A stretch of DNA of 64,000 bases from Vibrio ouci (GTDB lineage: Bacteria; Pseudomonadota; Gammaproteobacteria; Enterobacterales; Vibrionaceae). The position numbers and the translations under genes were made by a program. The notes under the pieces were generated by a model that was not told the DNA's origin, searched no databases, and saw only the letters and a list, made by a program, of their open reading frames with translations. Where the stretch lies: contig NZ_SATR01000029.1 of NCBI RefSeq assembly GCF_004551525.1, positions 1 through 64,000 on the forward strand, read 5' to 3'. Of the stretch, positions 51,041 to 60,006 are shown piece after piece. Numbering within the stretch: position 1 is the first letter of the stretch; every line of letters begins with the position of its first letter.

Positions 51041-52375
51041 CTAAAGAATAAAGCGGCTTAAATCTTCATCTTCGATCGTGTCACCAAGTTTGGCTCTCAC
51101 GTACTCAGCATCAATTGTCAGTTTAGAACCGGCTTTATCCGTCGCTTCGAATGAGATCTCATCCATTAAGCGTTCCATAACAGTATGCAGACGACGTGCA
51201 CCAATGTTCTCTGTGGTTTCATTAACTGTCCATGCAGCTTCCGCGATCTGAGTGATACCTTCTTCAGTAAACTCGATATCAACCTCTTCGGTCTTCATTA
51301 GCGCAATATATTGCTCAGTCAAAGACGCTTTAGGCTCAGTCAGGATACGTTTAAAGTCATTGCTTGATAGCGCCTCTAGCTCAACACGAATTGGCAGACG
51401 ACCTTGCAGCTCAGGGATAAGATCCGATGGTTTTGCCACTTGGAATGCACCTGAAGCAACAAATAGGATGTGGTCAGTCTTCACCATACCGTGTTTCGTC
51501 GATACTGTGCTACCTTCAATCAAAGGCAGTAAGTCACGCTGAACACCTTCACGCGATACGTCAGGACCCGAGCTTTCGCCGCGCTTACAAATCTTGTCGA
51601 TCTCATCAATAAATACGATACCGTTGTTTTCAACGTTGAAAATCGCCTGCTCTTTAAGCTCTTCTTGGTTAACGAGCTTAGCGGCTTCTTCTTCGGTTAA
51701 CGCTTTAAACGCATCTTTGATTTTTAGCTTACGCTTCTTCTTCGTGTCGCCAGCTAAGTTTTGGAACATACCTTGTAGCTGGTTCGTCATCTCTTCCATG
51801 CCTGGAGGAGCCATGATTTCCACACCCATTTGCGGTGCAGCAACATCGATTTCAATCTCTTTATCGTCTAGTTTGCCTTCACGTAGCTTCTTACGGAAAA
51901 CCTGACGCGTGTTTGATGAGCTTTCATCTTGCTGTTCATTCTGACCCCAAGCATCGCGTGCTGGCGGCAGCAGAGCATCAAGAATGCGCTCTTCTGCTTG
52001 CTCTTCCGCGCGGAATTTTACTTTTTCCATCGCTTGCTGGTGGGTCATCTTAATCGCAGCGTCAGTCAAGTCACGTATGATGGTTTCTACTTCCTTACCA
52101 ACGTAACCCACCTCGGTAAACTTAGTCGCTTCAACCTTGATGAAAGGTGCATTCGCCAGCTTAGCTAGACGACGAGCAATTTCGGTTTTACCCACACCCG
52201 TTGGACCAATCATTAGGATGTTCTTTGGTGTTACTTCAACACGCAGGCTCTCTTCAAGCTGCATACGACGCCAGCGGTTACGTAGCGCGATCGCTACAGA
52301 ACGCTTTGCATTTTCTTGGCCGATGATATGGCGGTTAAGCTCATGAACAATTTCGCGAGGAGTCATTTCAGACAT
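51041..52375 (-). CDS. hslU: HslU ATPase of the HslUV protease
   Basis: AAA+ unfoldase feeding HslV. 444 aa. Walker A GPTGVGKTEIAR near 57; the GYVGKEVE pore loop near 90; intermediate I domain about 110-245; Walker B IVFIDEIDK near 250; sensor-2 ENIGARRLHTVMERL near 390. Ends RFIL; the extreme C terminus activates HslV. Cotranscribed after hslV. Heat-shock control is usual, but no sigma-32 promoter was assigned here. Confidence 0.97.
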   Translation of the reverse strand: MSEMTPREIVHELNRHIIGQENAKRSVAIALRNRWRRMQLEESLRVEVTPKNILMIGPTGVGKTEIARRLAKLANAPFIKVEATKFTEVGYVGKEVETIIRDLTDAAIKMTHQQAMEKVKFRAEEQAEERILDALLPPARDAWGQNEQQDESSSNTRQVFRKKLREGKLDDKEIEIDVAAPQMGVEIMAPPGMEEMTNQLQGMFQNLAGDTKKKRKLKIKDAFKALTEEEAAKLVNQEELKEQAIFNVENNGIVFIDEIDKICKRGESSGPDVSREGVQRDLLPLIEGSTVSTKHGMVKTDHILFVASGAFQVAKPSDLIPELQGRLPIRVELEALSSNDFKRILTEPKASLTEQYIALMKTEEVDIEFTEEGITQIAEAAWTVNETTENIGARRLHTVMERLMDEISFEATDKAGSKLTIDAEYVRAKLGDTIEDEDLSRFIL

Positions 52376-52426
52376 AATTCAATTCCTTAAATTCGATTAG
52401 CACTATCTTTGCTTTTAAGCCGTTAC

Positions 52427-52969
52427 TTACTCTGCTTGAGCAGCCGGGATTTCTAGTTCTTCGATAGTGTGGTGATGGTTAGTGAATACACAAATATCAC
52501 CGGCAATAGTCAGTGATTTCTCTGCAATTTCACGTGCATCTAATTCTGTATTTTCAAGCAGCGCAGTTGCGGCCGCTTGGGCAAAGTTACCACCTGAACC
52601 GATCGCAATAAGATCATTTTCAGGCTGAACCACATCGCCATTACCGGTAATGATCAAAGAGGCGGTTTCATCAGCTACGGCCAGTAGCGCTTCTAGTTTG
52701 CGCAGGGCACGGTCACTGCGCCAATCTTTAGCCAGCTCCACCGCTGCTTTGGTTAGGTGGCCTTGGTGCATTTGTAGCTTGCTTTCAAACTTCTCAAACA
52801 GGGTGAAGGCATCAGCTGTACCACCAGCAAAACCCGCTAGAACTTTGTTGTTGTAGAGGCGACGCACTTTGCGCGCATTGCCCTTCATTACTGTGTTACC
52901 CAGAGATACTTGTCCATCACCAGCGATGACGACTTTGTTATTACGACGTACAGATACAATGGTAGTCAC
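52427..52969 (-). CDS. hslV: HslV peptidase
   Basis: Proteasome-like threonine peptidase. 180 aa, GTG start. After Met removal Thr is N-terminal (MTTIVSVRRNNKVVIAGDG), the catalytic nucleophile. GNARKVRRLYNNKVLAGFAGG near 30-50 is conserved. About 50 bases upstream of hslU. Confidence 0.96.
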   Translation of the reverse strand: MTTIVSVRRNNKVVIAGDGQVSLGNTVMKGNARKVRRLYNNKVLAGFAGGTADAFTLFEKFESKLQMHQGHLTKAAVELAKDWRSDRALRKLEALLAVADETASLIITGNGDVVQPENDLIAIGSGGNFAQAAATALLENTELDAREIAEKSLTIAGDICVFTNHHHTIEELEIPAAQAE

Positions 52970-53066
52970 GAGTAGGGCCTCATAGTTATTTTAATCTCAG
53001 TGTTAAAAACTATATGAGGTTAAGAAGAAGGGAATTCAAGGGGTGGAATGGGGATACGGCGCGATC

Positions 53067-53097
53067 AAAAAAGCGAGCCATATAGCTCGCTTTTTTC
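53067..53097 (-). terminator. Terminator between ftsN and hslV
   Basis: AAAAAAGCGAGC, CATATA, GCTCGCTTTTTT, directly after ftsN. Confidence 0.92.
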
Positions 53098-53100
53098 TAA

Positions 53101-53643
53101 TTACTGCGTCTCTTTCCAAATCGCACAAGGCTCGATTTTAGCACGCTGCAGTTTATGCTTATCTCGCTCAGCATCACGCTTGAACTTATAAGGTCCTAGT
53201 ACTACGCGATACCAACTGCTGCCTTCTTTCTTACGAACTTGGCTGTTAATACCTTGGAAGGCAATATCCAGTTTACGTGCTTCAGCTTGCTGGGCGTTTT
53301 TGTACGCACCACACTGCATGATGTATGGAATCTCCGATACAACTTGCTCTTTCGCCTTCACTTCAACTTCACGGCTCGGCAAGCTATCGACGTAATCCCA
53401 CTTCTCTTCAGGAGGTGGTGGCAATTTCGCTTGAGGCTTCGGCTTAGGTTTGACCGGTTGTGCTACCGGAGCCGGTGGCTCAGGATCCGTACTGAGAAGA
53501 TATAAACCATAGCCAAAAACACTCACAAGGAGTAGAGCAAGCAAACCACTACGCCAAGGTTTACGGCGAGGAGCACTCTTCTTCTTTGCTGGCTTGCGGC
53601 TATTACCACCACGGCCTCTTTTTACGTAATCTCTATTTGCCAC
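53101..53643 (-). CDS. ftsN: Cell division protein FtsN
   Basis: Bitopic divisome protein that triggers septal synthesis. 180 aa, GTG start. Short basic cytoplasmic tail (MANRDYVKRGRGG), one TM about 32-50, a proline/lysine-rich linker about 53-80 shorter than in E. coli, and a C-terminal SPOR domain about 104-178 (IPYIMQCGAYKNAQQAEARK). The essential juxtamembrane segment is within the linker. Place next to hslUV and cytR is canonical. Confidence 0.93.
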   Translation of the reverse strand: MANRDYVKRGRGGNSRKPAKKKSAPRRKPWRSGLLALLLVSVFGYGLYLLSTDPEPPAPVAQPVKPKPKPQAKLPPPPEEKWDYVDSLPSREVEVKAKEQVVSEIPYIMQCGAYKNAQQAEARKLDIAFQGINSQVRKKEGSSWYRVVLGPYKFKRDAERDKHKLQRAKIEPCAIWKETQ

Positions 53644-53720
53644 GACTAAACATCAATAAAGTTGGTTACTACTTCCGATATGTTAATCCAGATTGTCGTT
53701 GGATGACAGCGTAGATATGG

Positions 53721-53746
53721 AAGCGGCGCATCAAAATGCGCCGCTT
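53721..53746 (-). terminator. Hairpin after cytR
   Basis: AAGCGGCGCA, TCAAAA, TGCGCCGCTT. The stem is strong but there is no T run, so termination may need help. Confidence 0.55.
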
Positions 53747-53760
53747 GAAAACATCTAAGA

Positions 53761-54768
53761 TTACAGAACTCTAGGCGGAGCTGCACTCTCTCTGACTACT
53801 AACTTAGTCTCAAGTAAACGCGAACCCGCACGTACATCATGACCACGTAGTAGCTCAAGCATCATCAACATGGCTTGGCGGCCAATCTCATAACGCGGTT
53901 GTGAGATCGTCGTTAATGGTGGATCACAGTATTGAGCAAAGTGAATATCATCGAAGCCAACAATAGAAAGATCTTGAGGAACTCTTAAGCCAAGCTTCTT
54001 CGCTTCTTGGATTGCGCCAATGGCCATCGCATCGTTATGACAGAATACCGCGGTTGGTGGCTCAGGCAGCGCAAGCAATTGGCGAATCGCCTTTGCTCCA
54101 GCTTCAAAGGTAAAATCACCATAAGTACAGTAACTGGTCGTCATGGTGATACCAGCACGGCGCAACGCTTGCTGATAACCTTGGTGACGGAACTGACATA
54201 ATGTTGCAGATTCAGGCCCCGAAATTTGCGCGACGCGCTTGTGGCCCATCTGAGTTAAGTAATTAACCGCTTCAAATGCAGATGTGAGGTTATCGATGTG
54301 CACCGTTGGTAGTTCTAGCTCGGGTGCAAACTCACAAGCCATAACCATAGGTGGCAGATTCTTCTGCTCAGGCTTACTAACATCAAAAGGAAGGTCAGTG
54401 CCTAGCAGTAGCATGCCATCAGCTTGCTTAGTAAAAACTAAGTTCACAAATGAGCTTTCTCGTTTCTTTTGTTGCCCACTATCGCCCAGTAGAACAATGT
54501 AGCCATGTTCCATAGCAGCGTCTTCGATACCACGAATAATCTCGGTATAGTATGGGTCACATATATCTGGAATGATTGCGATAATTGTTTTGGACTCATT
54601 GCGGCGTAAGTTACGCGCCAGTGAGTTTGGTGAATAACCAGCTTCTAAAACAGCGTCTTCGACTCTTTTCCGTGTTGCTGAAGATACCTTTTCTGGATTC
54701 ATTAGCGCACGTGAAACCGTCGCTGTTGAAACTCCCGCAAGCTGGGCAACATCCTTCATTGTCGCCAT
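53761..54768 (-). CDS. cytR: CytR, LacI-family transcriptional repressor
   Basis: Cytidine-responsive repressor of nucleoside uptake and catabolism; in V. cholerae it is a positive factor for competence. 335 aa. Helix-turn-helix at 3-22 (MKDVAQLAGVSTATVSRALM), hinge about 45-60, periplasmic-binding-protein-like effector domain 61-335. Name supported by the ftsN-cytR-priA order. A LacI/PurR-type palindrome lies 135 bases upstream. Confidence 0.93.
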   Translation of the reverse strand: MATMKDVAQLAGVSTATVSRALMNPEKVSSATRKRVEDAVLEAGYSPNSLARNLRRNESKTIIAIIPDICDPYYTEIIRGIEDAAMEHGYIVLLGDSGQQKKRESSFVNLVFTKQADGMLLLGTDLPFDVSKPEQKNLPPMVMACEFAPELELPTVHIDNLTSAFEAVNYLTQMGHKRVAQISGPESATLCQFRHQGYQQALRRAGITMTTSYCTYGDFTFEAGAKAIRQLLALPEPPTAVFCHNDAMAIGAIQEAKKLGLRVPQDLSIVGFDDIHFAQYCDPPLTTISQPRYEIGRQAMLMMLELLRGHDVRAGSRLLETKLVVRESAAPPRVL

Positions 54769-54902
54769 ATTTTCTTAACCCTCTTCATTTCCTAAATTAG
54801 CAGCCTAGTTGTCACCTAAACCTAATGAATTGCATCTAAATCGTTCAGCGAACGACTTGACGTTACGTAGGCTAAAACACCTATCTTCTGTATTTAATTA
54901 CA

Positions 54903-54918
54903 ACGCAAACGTTTTACT
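54903..54918. promoter_or_regulatory. PurR/LacI-family operator candidate upstream of cytR
   Basis: ACGCAAACGTTTTACT matches the PurR consensus ACGCAAACGTTTTCGT at 14 positions. It could bind PurR or another LacI-family protein. Confidence 0.45.
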
Positions 54919-55074
54919 CGCCAACTATCGTTGAAAAATAAACTATTTGCACATGACCTAGTGTATTCATTTCAAGGAGTAAAGTTACGGGAGATTTAAC
55001 AAAATAGGCAGCCAGTGAGAGATGTTAATCACAAATAAATGAAAAAATTCTGCATATACATTTATCAAAAGCCA

Positions 55075-55103
55075 AAGGAGAGCGGTTTAGCACCATTCTC
55101 CTT
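55075..55103 (-). terminator. Probable terminator after priA
   Basis: AAGGAGA and TCTCCTT enclose 15 bases; on the minus strand TGGCTTTTG follows. Moderate stem. Confidence 0.5.
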
Positions 55104-55122
55104 CCAACTCGAACTGACTTGA

Positions 55123-57324
55123 TCAGCTGAGATCTTGTGGCTCAATGTCGAGTGTCCAACGTACTTTTTTCGCATGCGGGAGCATTTGAATCACAGGCTT
55201 AGCGCTTGCAAGTAACTTTTGCATCGTCGGGCGACTTTGGGTCTGAAGCAATAACTGCCAACGGTACTTACCTGCCCTTTTCGCGAGCGGTGCTGGTGTT
55301 GGGCCTAGCACCTGACAAAAATCATCAAATAACGGATGGGCTTCTAAGGTATGGCGAACTTGGCGCAAAAATTCTTCCACCATTTCTGATTGGTTGGCTT
55401 CCGCTCTAAACAGAGTTAAAAAACTGTACGGTGGTAATTGCGCTAGTTTTCTTTCTTGCAAGGCTGTGTCGGCAAAGTGGCGATAGCTCTTAGTCAATAA
55501 AGCTTGCAATAAGCTGTGTTCTGGATGGTGAGTTTGTAATACCACCTCACCCGGTTTGCTCGCACGCCCAGCTCGACCTGCAACCTGAATAAATAGCTGA
55601 GCTAAACGTTCAGAAGCGCGAAAATCACTACTGTAGAGCGAGCCATCAACATCAAGAAGTGCCACTAAGGTAACATCAGGAAAGTGGTGACCTTTGGCCA
55701 GCATCTGGGTACCAATCAGGATCTGATATTCCCCATTTCGGATCGCACCAAGCGCACTCTCTAAACTGCCTTTACGGCGCGTGCTATCACGGTCGATACG
55801 AATGGTTTTGTATTCAGGGAACAACTCAGCTAGCTGGGTTTCTAATTGCTCCGTGCCAACACCGACCGTCACTAGATGCGTCGAGCCACAACCTTGGCAC
55901 TGGTGAATAATCGGCTGCTGAGACCCACAGTGATGACAACGAATTTCATTGCTGTATTGGTGGTAGGTGTAATAGGCATCACAGCGTTTACACTCTGCAA
56001 TCCAACCACATTCATGACACATCAAAGCAGGTGAGAAGCCACGTCGATTGAGAAACAGCATCACTTGGTTGCCCGCTTTAAGGTGCTTACGCATTTCGGC
56101 AATTAAAGGGGCAGACAGACCACTTTCAAGGTAGAGACCTTTCACATCGAGGACTTTATTAGTGGTCGGTGTCGCATTACCAGCGCGAGATGAGAGCACC
56201 AAATGATGATACTTACCCGCTAAGGCGTTATGCAGCGTTTCTAACGCTGGTGTTGCAGAGCCTAATACAATTGGGATCTGCTCTTTATTCGCCCGCATCA
56301 CCGCCACATCGCGCGCATGATAACGTAAGCTGTCTTGCTGCTTGTATGAGGCGTCATGTTCTTCATCGACGATAATGATGCCGAGATTAGCAAAAGGGGT
56401 CAGCAGCGCAGAGCGGGTACCAATCACGATGCCGCAGGCATTATCACGCGCGCTAAGCCAAGCATTAAGACGCTCGGTATCATTCAGCCCCGAGTGGATC
56501 ACCTCGACGGGAACATCAAAACGTTTTCTAAAACGGTTAATCGTTTGTGGGGTTAGACCTATTTCAGGCACAAGAACCAAAGCTTGCTGACCTTTTTCCA
56601 AAACAGGTTTAATCAGGTTTAAGTAGACCTCAGTTTTACCCGATCCTGTCACCCCTTCTAGCAGGTAACAGCCAAACCCTTCACCACTATTTACTGTGGC
56701 AATTGCAATGGCTTGTTCCGAGTTGAGTTTAGGTTTGTCAACATTGGCTTCAACGTGCTGACGCCAATCCCGAATAACGGGCTTAGTTTCAAGCGACTCA
56801 ATCCAACCTTTTTCACTGAGTGATTTCAGCACCGAAGAGGAAACTTCCTCATCAATAAACCTTTGGTGCGGTAGCTCGCCCGCTTCAAGCATATGCATCA
56901 CCTTGGCCTGCTTAATCGCTCGACCAAAGCCTTGCATTAACTGATCTCGCCCTGCAGGGGTCAGTTGCCATTCCACCAGCGTAGCAAAGTCAGCTGGCTT
57001 GCCTTTACGCAGTGCACTTGGCATCGCATTGAGTAGCGTGTCACCCAATGGGTACTGATAAAACTGACTGCACCAAAGCAATAATGAGTAGAGCTTTTCA
57101 GGCCACACAGGTTGGCTATCGAGAACTTGCTTAATTGGTTTGAGCTTATCAAGACTAAACTCAGACTCATTGGCAAACGCGGTCACCACGCCCACTAACG
57201 TCTGACGACCAAAAGGCACCGACACTCGCCCACCTATTACCGGAAATAGGTGACTTGGAATCTGGTAATCAAACTGTTTATCGAGTGGCACAGGTAACGC
57301 TACTCGGGCTATCAAAGGTCGCAT
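55123..57324 (-). CDS. priA: Primosomal protein N' (PriA helicase)
   Basis: Restarts replication at stalled forks. 733 aa. N-terminal 3'-DNA-binding domain about 1-105, then SF2 helicase: Walker A EGVTGSGKTEVYL near 223, DEEH box IIVDEEHDASY near 319. Zinc-binding Cys cluster near 440-480 (CHECGWIAECKRC, CHHCG, CQGCG) with the expected eight Cys. QVAGRAGRASKPGEV near 590 is motif VI. Normal length. Confidence 0.97.
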   Translation of the reverse strand: MRPLIARVALPVPLDKQFDYQIPSHLFPVIGGRVSVPFGRQTLVGVVTAFANESEFSLDKLKPIKQVLDSQPVWPEKLYSLLLWCSQFYQYPLGDTLLNAMPSALRKGKPADFATLVEWQLTPAGRDQLMQGFGRAIKQAKVMHMLEAGELPHQRFIDEEVSSSVLKSLSEKGWIESLETKPVIRDWRQHVEANVDKPKLNSEQAIAIATVNSGEGFGCYLLEGVTGSGKTEVYLNLIKPVLEKGQQALVLVPEIGLTPQTINRFRKRFDVPVEVIHSGLNDTERLNAWLSARDNACGIVIGTRSALLTPFANLGIIIVDEEHDASYKQQDSLRYHARDVAVMRANKEQIPIVLGSATPALETLHNALAGKYHHLVLSSRAGNATPTTNKVLDVKGLYLESGLSAPLIAEMRKHLKAGNQVMLFLNRRGFSPALMCHECGWIAECKRCDAYYTYHQYSNEIRCHHCGSQQPIIHQCQGCGSTHLVTVGVGTEQLETQLAELFPEYKTIRIDRDSTRRKGSLESALGAIRNGEYQILIGTQMLAKGHHFPDVTLVALLDVDGSLYSSDFRASERLAQLFIQVAGRAGRASKPGEVVLQTHHPEHSLLQALLTKSYRHFADTALQERKLAQLPPYSFLTLFRAEANQSEMVEEFLRQVRHTLEAHPLFDDFCQVLGPTPAPLAKRAGKYRWQLLLQTQSRPTMQKLLASAKPVIQMLPHAKKVRWTLDIEPQDLS

Positions 57325-57549
57325 TGTTTGGCAAAAAAGCTCGCTGGAAGGAATCGATAATTAGTCTAAGGGAAAAGCCTTGCAGTGGAAAGAGAGGCGC
57401 AAAAGTCTGCCAAAAACAATAATGGCTAAAAAAGTAGCAAGTTTGTTTCCAAATCGGTTGATCCTAACGCACGTATTCATTACTATATCGCGCCTTAGGA
57501 TATGGCTCGCTTTATGGCAGCGGTATCCAAGAAAATTTTTTATTAACTA

Positions 57550-57605
57550 CGTGTGGTGTCCGGCTTAGACTCGGATAGCGACACGGCCTATTTAGAGGTT
57601 CTCCC
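57550..57605 (+). promoter_or_regulatory. Candidate rpmE (L31) leader hairpin
   Basis: GTGTC (57556-57560) and GACAC (57580-57584) enclose a 19-base loop just before the rpmE ribosome site. L31 represses its own mRNA through 5' UTR structure in gammaproteobacteria; this is the only structured element seen there. The rest of 57325-57549 shows nothing recognisable. Confidence 0.45.
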
Positions 57606-57824
57606 ATGAAAACTGGTATCCACCCAGAATACAAAGCAATCAAAGCTACTTGTTCTTGCGGTAACTCTTTCGAGTTCAACTCAACTCTAGCTAAAGATTC
57701 TATCCACCTAGACGTATGTGACAAATGTCACCCATTCTACACTGGTAAGCAACGTATCGTAGATACAGGCGGCCGTGTTGATCGCTTCAACAAGCGTTTC
57801 GGTGCTCTTTCAAGCAAGAAGTAA
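57606..57824 (+). CDS. rpmE: 50S ribosomal protein L31 (zinc form)
   Basis: Bridges the ribosomal subunits. 72 aa. Zinc-binding Cys16, Cys18, Cys38 and Cys41 are all present, so this is the C+ type (RpmE), not the zinc-free YkgM type. GGRVDRFNKRFG at the C terminus is conserved. Divergent from priA, the usual neighbour. Confidence 0.97.
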   Translation: MKTGIHPEYKAIKATCSCGNSFEFNSTLAKDSIHLDVCDKCHPFYTGKQRIVDTGGRVDRFNKRFGALSSKK

Positions 57825-57842
57825 TTTCTTCGACTTGATTGG

Positions 57843-57871
57843 AAAAAAGGACGCTCAGGCGTCCTTTTTTG
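57843..57871 (+). terminator. Terminator after rpmE
   Basis: AAAAAAGGACGC, TCAG, GCGTCCTTTTTT. Confidence 0.93.
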
Positions 57872-58080
57872 TTATCTGCTACCGACCAAATTACTATTTT
57901 TCAGAGTAATCTATTACTAAATTTTAGATTCGCTAGCCATATCTCTATTCATCTGGTCTTATCTCCAGTCATTTACCGCATTTTATTGCTTTAGCTCGCA
58001 TTCTGACCTATGCAGCTTGACTTAGTTACTCTAAAATGGATTTCCCCATTATTTATAATTAATAACGAGTACCTACACCC

Positions 58081-59358
58081 ATGTCAGACGACAATCGCCA
58101 AGAATTATCCCCAGAAGAACAATTCCGCCAACAAGCACTGGACTACCATGCTTACCCTACTCCAGGCAAAATCGCTGTCGCACTAACGACTCCAGCTGAA
58201 ACAGCTAAGGATCTCGCACTAGCATACAGCCCTGGCGTGGCAGAACCTGTACGTGAAATCGCGCAAAACGCCGATAACGTTTACAAGTACACTTCGAAAG
58301 GAAATATGGTTGCGGTTATCTCAAACGGCACTGCTATTCTTGGTCTAGGTAACTTAGGTCCTCTAGCATCAAAGCCTGTAATGGAAGGTAAATCACTTCT
58401 ATTCAAACGTTTTGCAGGTCTAGACTCAATTGATATTGAAGTAAAACACCGCACTATCGAAGAGTTTGTTGATACAGTGGCAAACATCGCCGACACCTTT
58501 GGTGGTATTAACCTTGAAGACATCAAAGCACCGGATTGTTTTGAAATTGAAAAGCAGCTTATCGAGCGTTGTGATGTACCTGTGTTCCACGATGACCAAC
58601 ACGGTACTGCGATTGTAACGGCTGCAGGTATGCTTAATGCGATTGAGCTACAAGGCAAAAAATTAGAAGAAGCGACAATTGTATGTCTGGGTGCTGGCGC
58701 TGCTGCTGTTGCGTGTATGGAGCTGCTGATCAAATGTGGCGCAATGCGCGAAAAGATCTACATGCTTGACCGTAAGGGTGTCATTCATACTCGCCGTGAC
58801 GATCTGAACGAATACAAACAACTGTTCGCCAACAACACAGATAAACGCACACTAGAAGACGTGATTGAAGGGGCAGATCTGTTCTTGGGTGTATCGGGTC
58901 CTAACCTACTGTCACCAGAAGCACTTAAGCTAATGGCTGACAAGCCTGTTGTATTCGCATGTTCGAACCCAGATCCAGAAATTAAGCCAGAGCTCGCTCA
59001 CGAAGTGCGTGACGATCTAATCATGGGCACAGGCCGCTCTGACTACCCGAACCAAGTTAACAACGTACTTTGTTTCCCATTCATCTTCCGTGGTGCTCTT
59101 GACGTACGCGCAAGTGAAATTAACGACGAAATGAAACTGGCAGCGGTTGATGCGATTCGTCAACTAGCTAAAGAAGAAGTGCCAGCAGAAGTACTAACTG
59201 CTGCGGGTGTTGACGCACTTTCATTCGGTCCTGGTTACATCATTCCAAAACCAATGGATTCGCGCCTACTACCTCGCGTAGCCAAAGCGGTTGCTCAAGC
59301 CGCGGTTGACTCAGGTGTTGCTCGTATCGAAATGCCAGAGAACTACATGGCAAGCTAA
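58081..59358 (+). CDS. Short malic enzyme (oxaloacetate-decarboxylating)
   Basis: Converts malate to pyruvate and CO2. 425 aa: an N-terminal malic domain (about 15-160, YSPGVAEPVREI near 49, catalytic region DIKAPDCFEIE near 145, DDQHGTAIVTAAG near 170) and a C-terminal NAD(P)-binding domain (GAGAAAVACMELL near 207, FACSNPDPEI near 302). It lacks the phosphotransacetylase-like domain that makes E. coli MaeB about 759 aa. NAD or NADP preference cannot be told. Monocistronic; ribosome site weak. Confidence 0.93.
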   Translation: MSDDNRQELSPEEQFRQQALDYHAYPTPGKIAVALTTPAETAKDLALAYSPGVAEPVREIAQNADNVYKYTSKGNMVAVISNGTAILGLGNLGPLASKPVMEGKSLLFKRFAGLDSIDIEVKHRTIEEFVDTVANIADTFGGINLEDIKAPDCFEIEKQLIERCDVPVFHDDQHGTAIVTAAGMLNAIELQGKKLEEATIVCLGAGAAAVACMELLIKCGAMREKIYMLDRKGVIHTRRDDLNEYKQLFANNTDKRTLEDVIEGADLFLGVSGPNLLSPEALKLMADKPVVFACSNPDPEIKPELAHEVRDDLIMGTGRSDYPNQVNNVLCFPFIFRGALDVRASEINDEMKLAAVDAIRQLAKEEVPAEVLTAAGVDALSFGPGYIIPKPMDSRLLPRVAKAVAQAAVDSGVARIEMPENYMAS

Positions 59359-59379
59359 TCCGCTTTTATTACGGATAAT

Positions 59380-59413
59380 AAAAAACCGCTCTCCAATGGA
59401 CAGCGGTTTTTTT
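59380..59413. terminator. Terminator after malic enzyme gene
   Basis: AAAAACCGCT and AGCGGTTTTTTT enclose an 11-base loop; also usable by metJ from the other side. Confidence 0.8.
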
Positions 59414-59466
59414 GTATCTATTCAGTATTGGCTCACAGCGAAAAACTAAGGTGCTTGTGGTTTTTA

Positions 59467-59787
59467 TTATTCTTCGTCAAACGCTTCGAATTCAATACCC
59501 ATCTCTGTCATCAGTTTTTTCACTTCTGCAGGAATATCGTCTGGGCGATCTTTACGTAAATCTTCATCCGTCGGCAATGGTTGACCTGTGTAAGCATGAA
59601 GAAATGCTTCACACAATAGCTCGCTATTGGTTGCGTGGCGGAGGTTATTAATCTGACGACGCGTACGCTCATCAGTCAATACCTTCAATACTTTCAATGG
59701 GATAGAAACGGTAATCTTCTTTACTTGTTCGCTTTTCTTTCCATGTTCAGCATATGGGCTTATGTATTCGCCATTCCAATCTGCCAT
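59467..59787 (-). CDS. metJ: MetJ methionine repressor
   Basis: Ribbon-helix-helix repressor of methionine genes; S-adenosylmethionine is corepressor. 106 aa from ATG 59787 (MADWNGEYISPYAEHGKKSEQ in part, AAAGG upstream); an open frame runs 15 codons further but breaks the family start. The DNA-binding strand is KKITVSIP near 23-30; helices RTRRQINNLRHATNSELLCEAF near 41-62. Divergent from metB with MetJ operators between. Confidence 0.97.
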   Translation of the reverse strand: MADWNGEYISPYAEHGKKSEQVKKITVSIPLKVLKVLTDERTRRQINNLRHATNSELLCEAFLHAYTGQPLPTDEDLRKDRPDDIPAEVKKLMTEMGIEFEAFDEE

Positions 59788-59860
59788 TGCGCACCTTTTG
59801 TAAATATTTATGTTTGAAATTAGAAAGCGCAATTTTAGCGGGATTTATGGCCATAAGCAA

Positions 59861-59884
59861 AGACATATAGACGTCTAGAAGTGT
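59861..59884. promoter_or_regulatory. Tandem MetJ operator (met boxes) between metJ and metB
   Basis: Consecutive 8-base boxes AGACATAT, AGACGTCT (perfect consensus) and AGAAGTGT. Suits repression of both metB and metJ. Confidence 0.88.
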
Positions 59885-60006
59885 TGACGGCCACAAAAAT
59901 GACAAGTAAAGTGAACAGATATGGGATTGGAATAACATATATCTAACAACCAACAGGTATAGCGTATTCCCTACTAGAAGTCACTAAAGTTCGAAAGGAA
60001 ACACTT

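Larger units (their letters stand above)
54769..55122. other. Intergenic region cytR-priA
   Basis: AT-rich. Holds a PurR-like palindrome (54903-54918) and a stem-loop after priA (55075-55103). A TTGCAT motif near 54832 resembles a CytR half-site. No gene seen. Confidence 0.5.

Noticed and set aside
58281..58733. 150-codon frame antisense to the malic enzyme gene
   Set aside because: No family resemblance and full overlap with a conserved enzyme.
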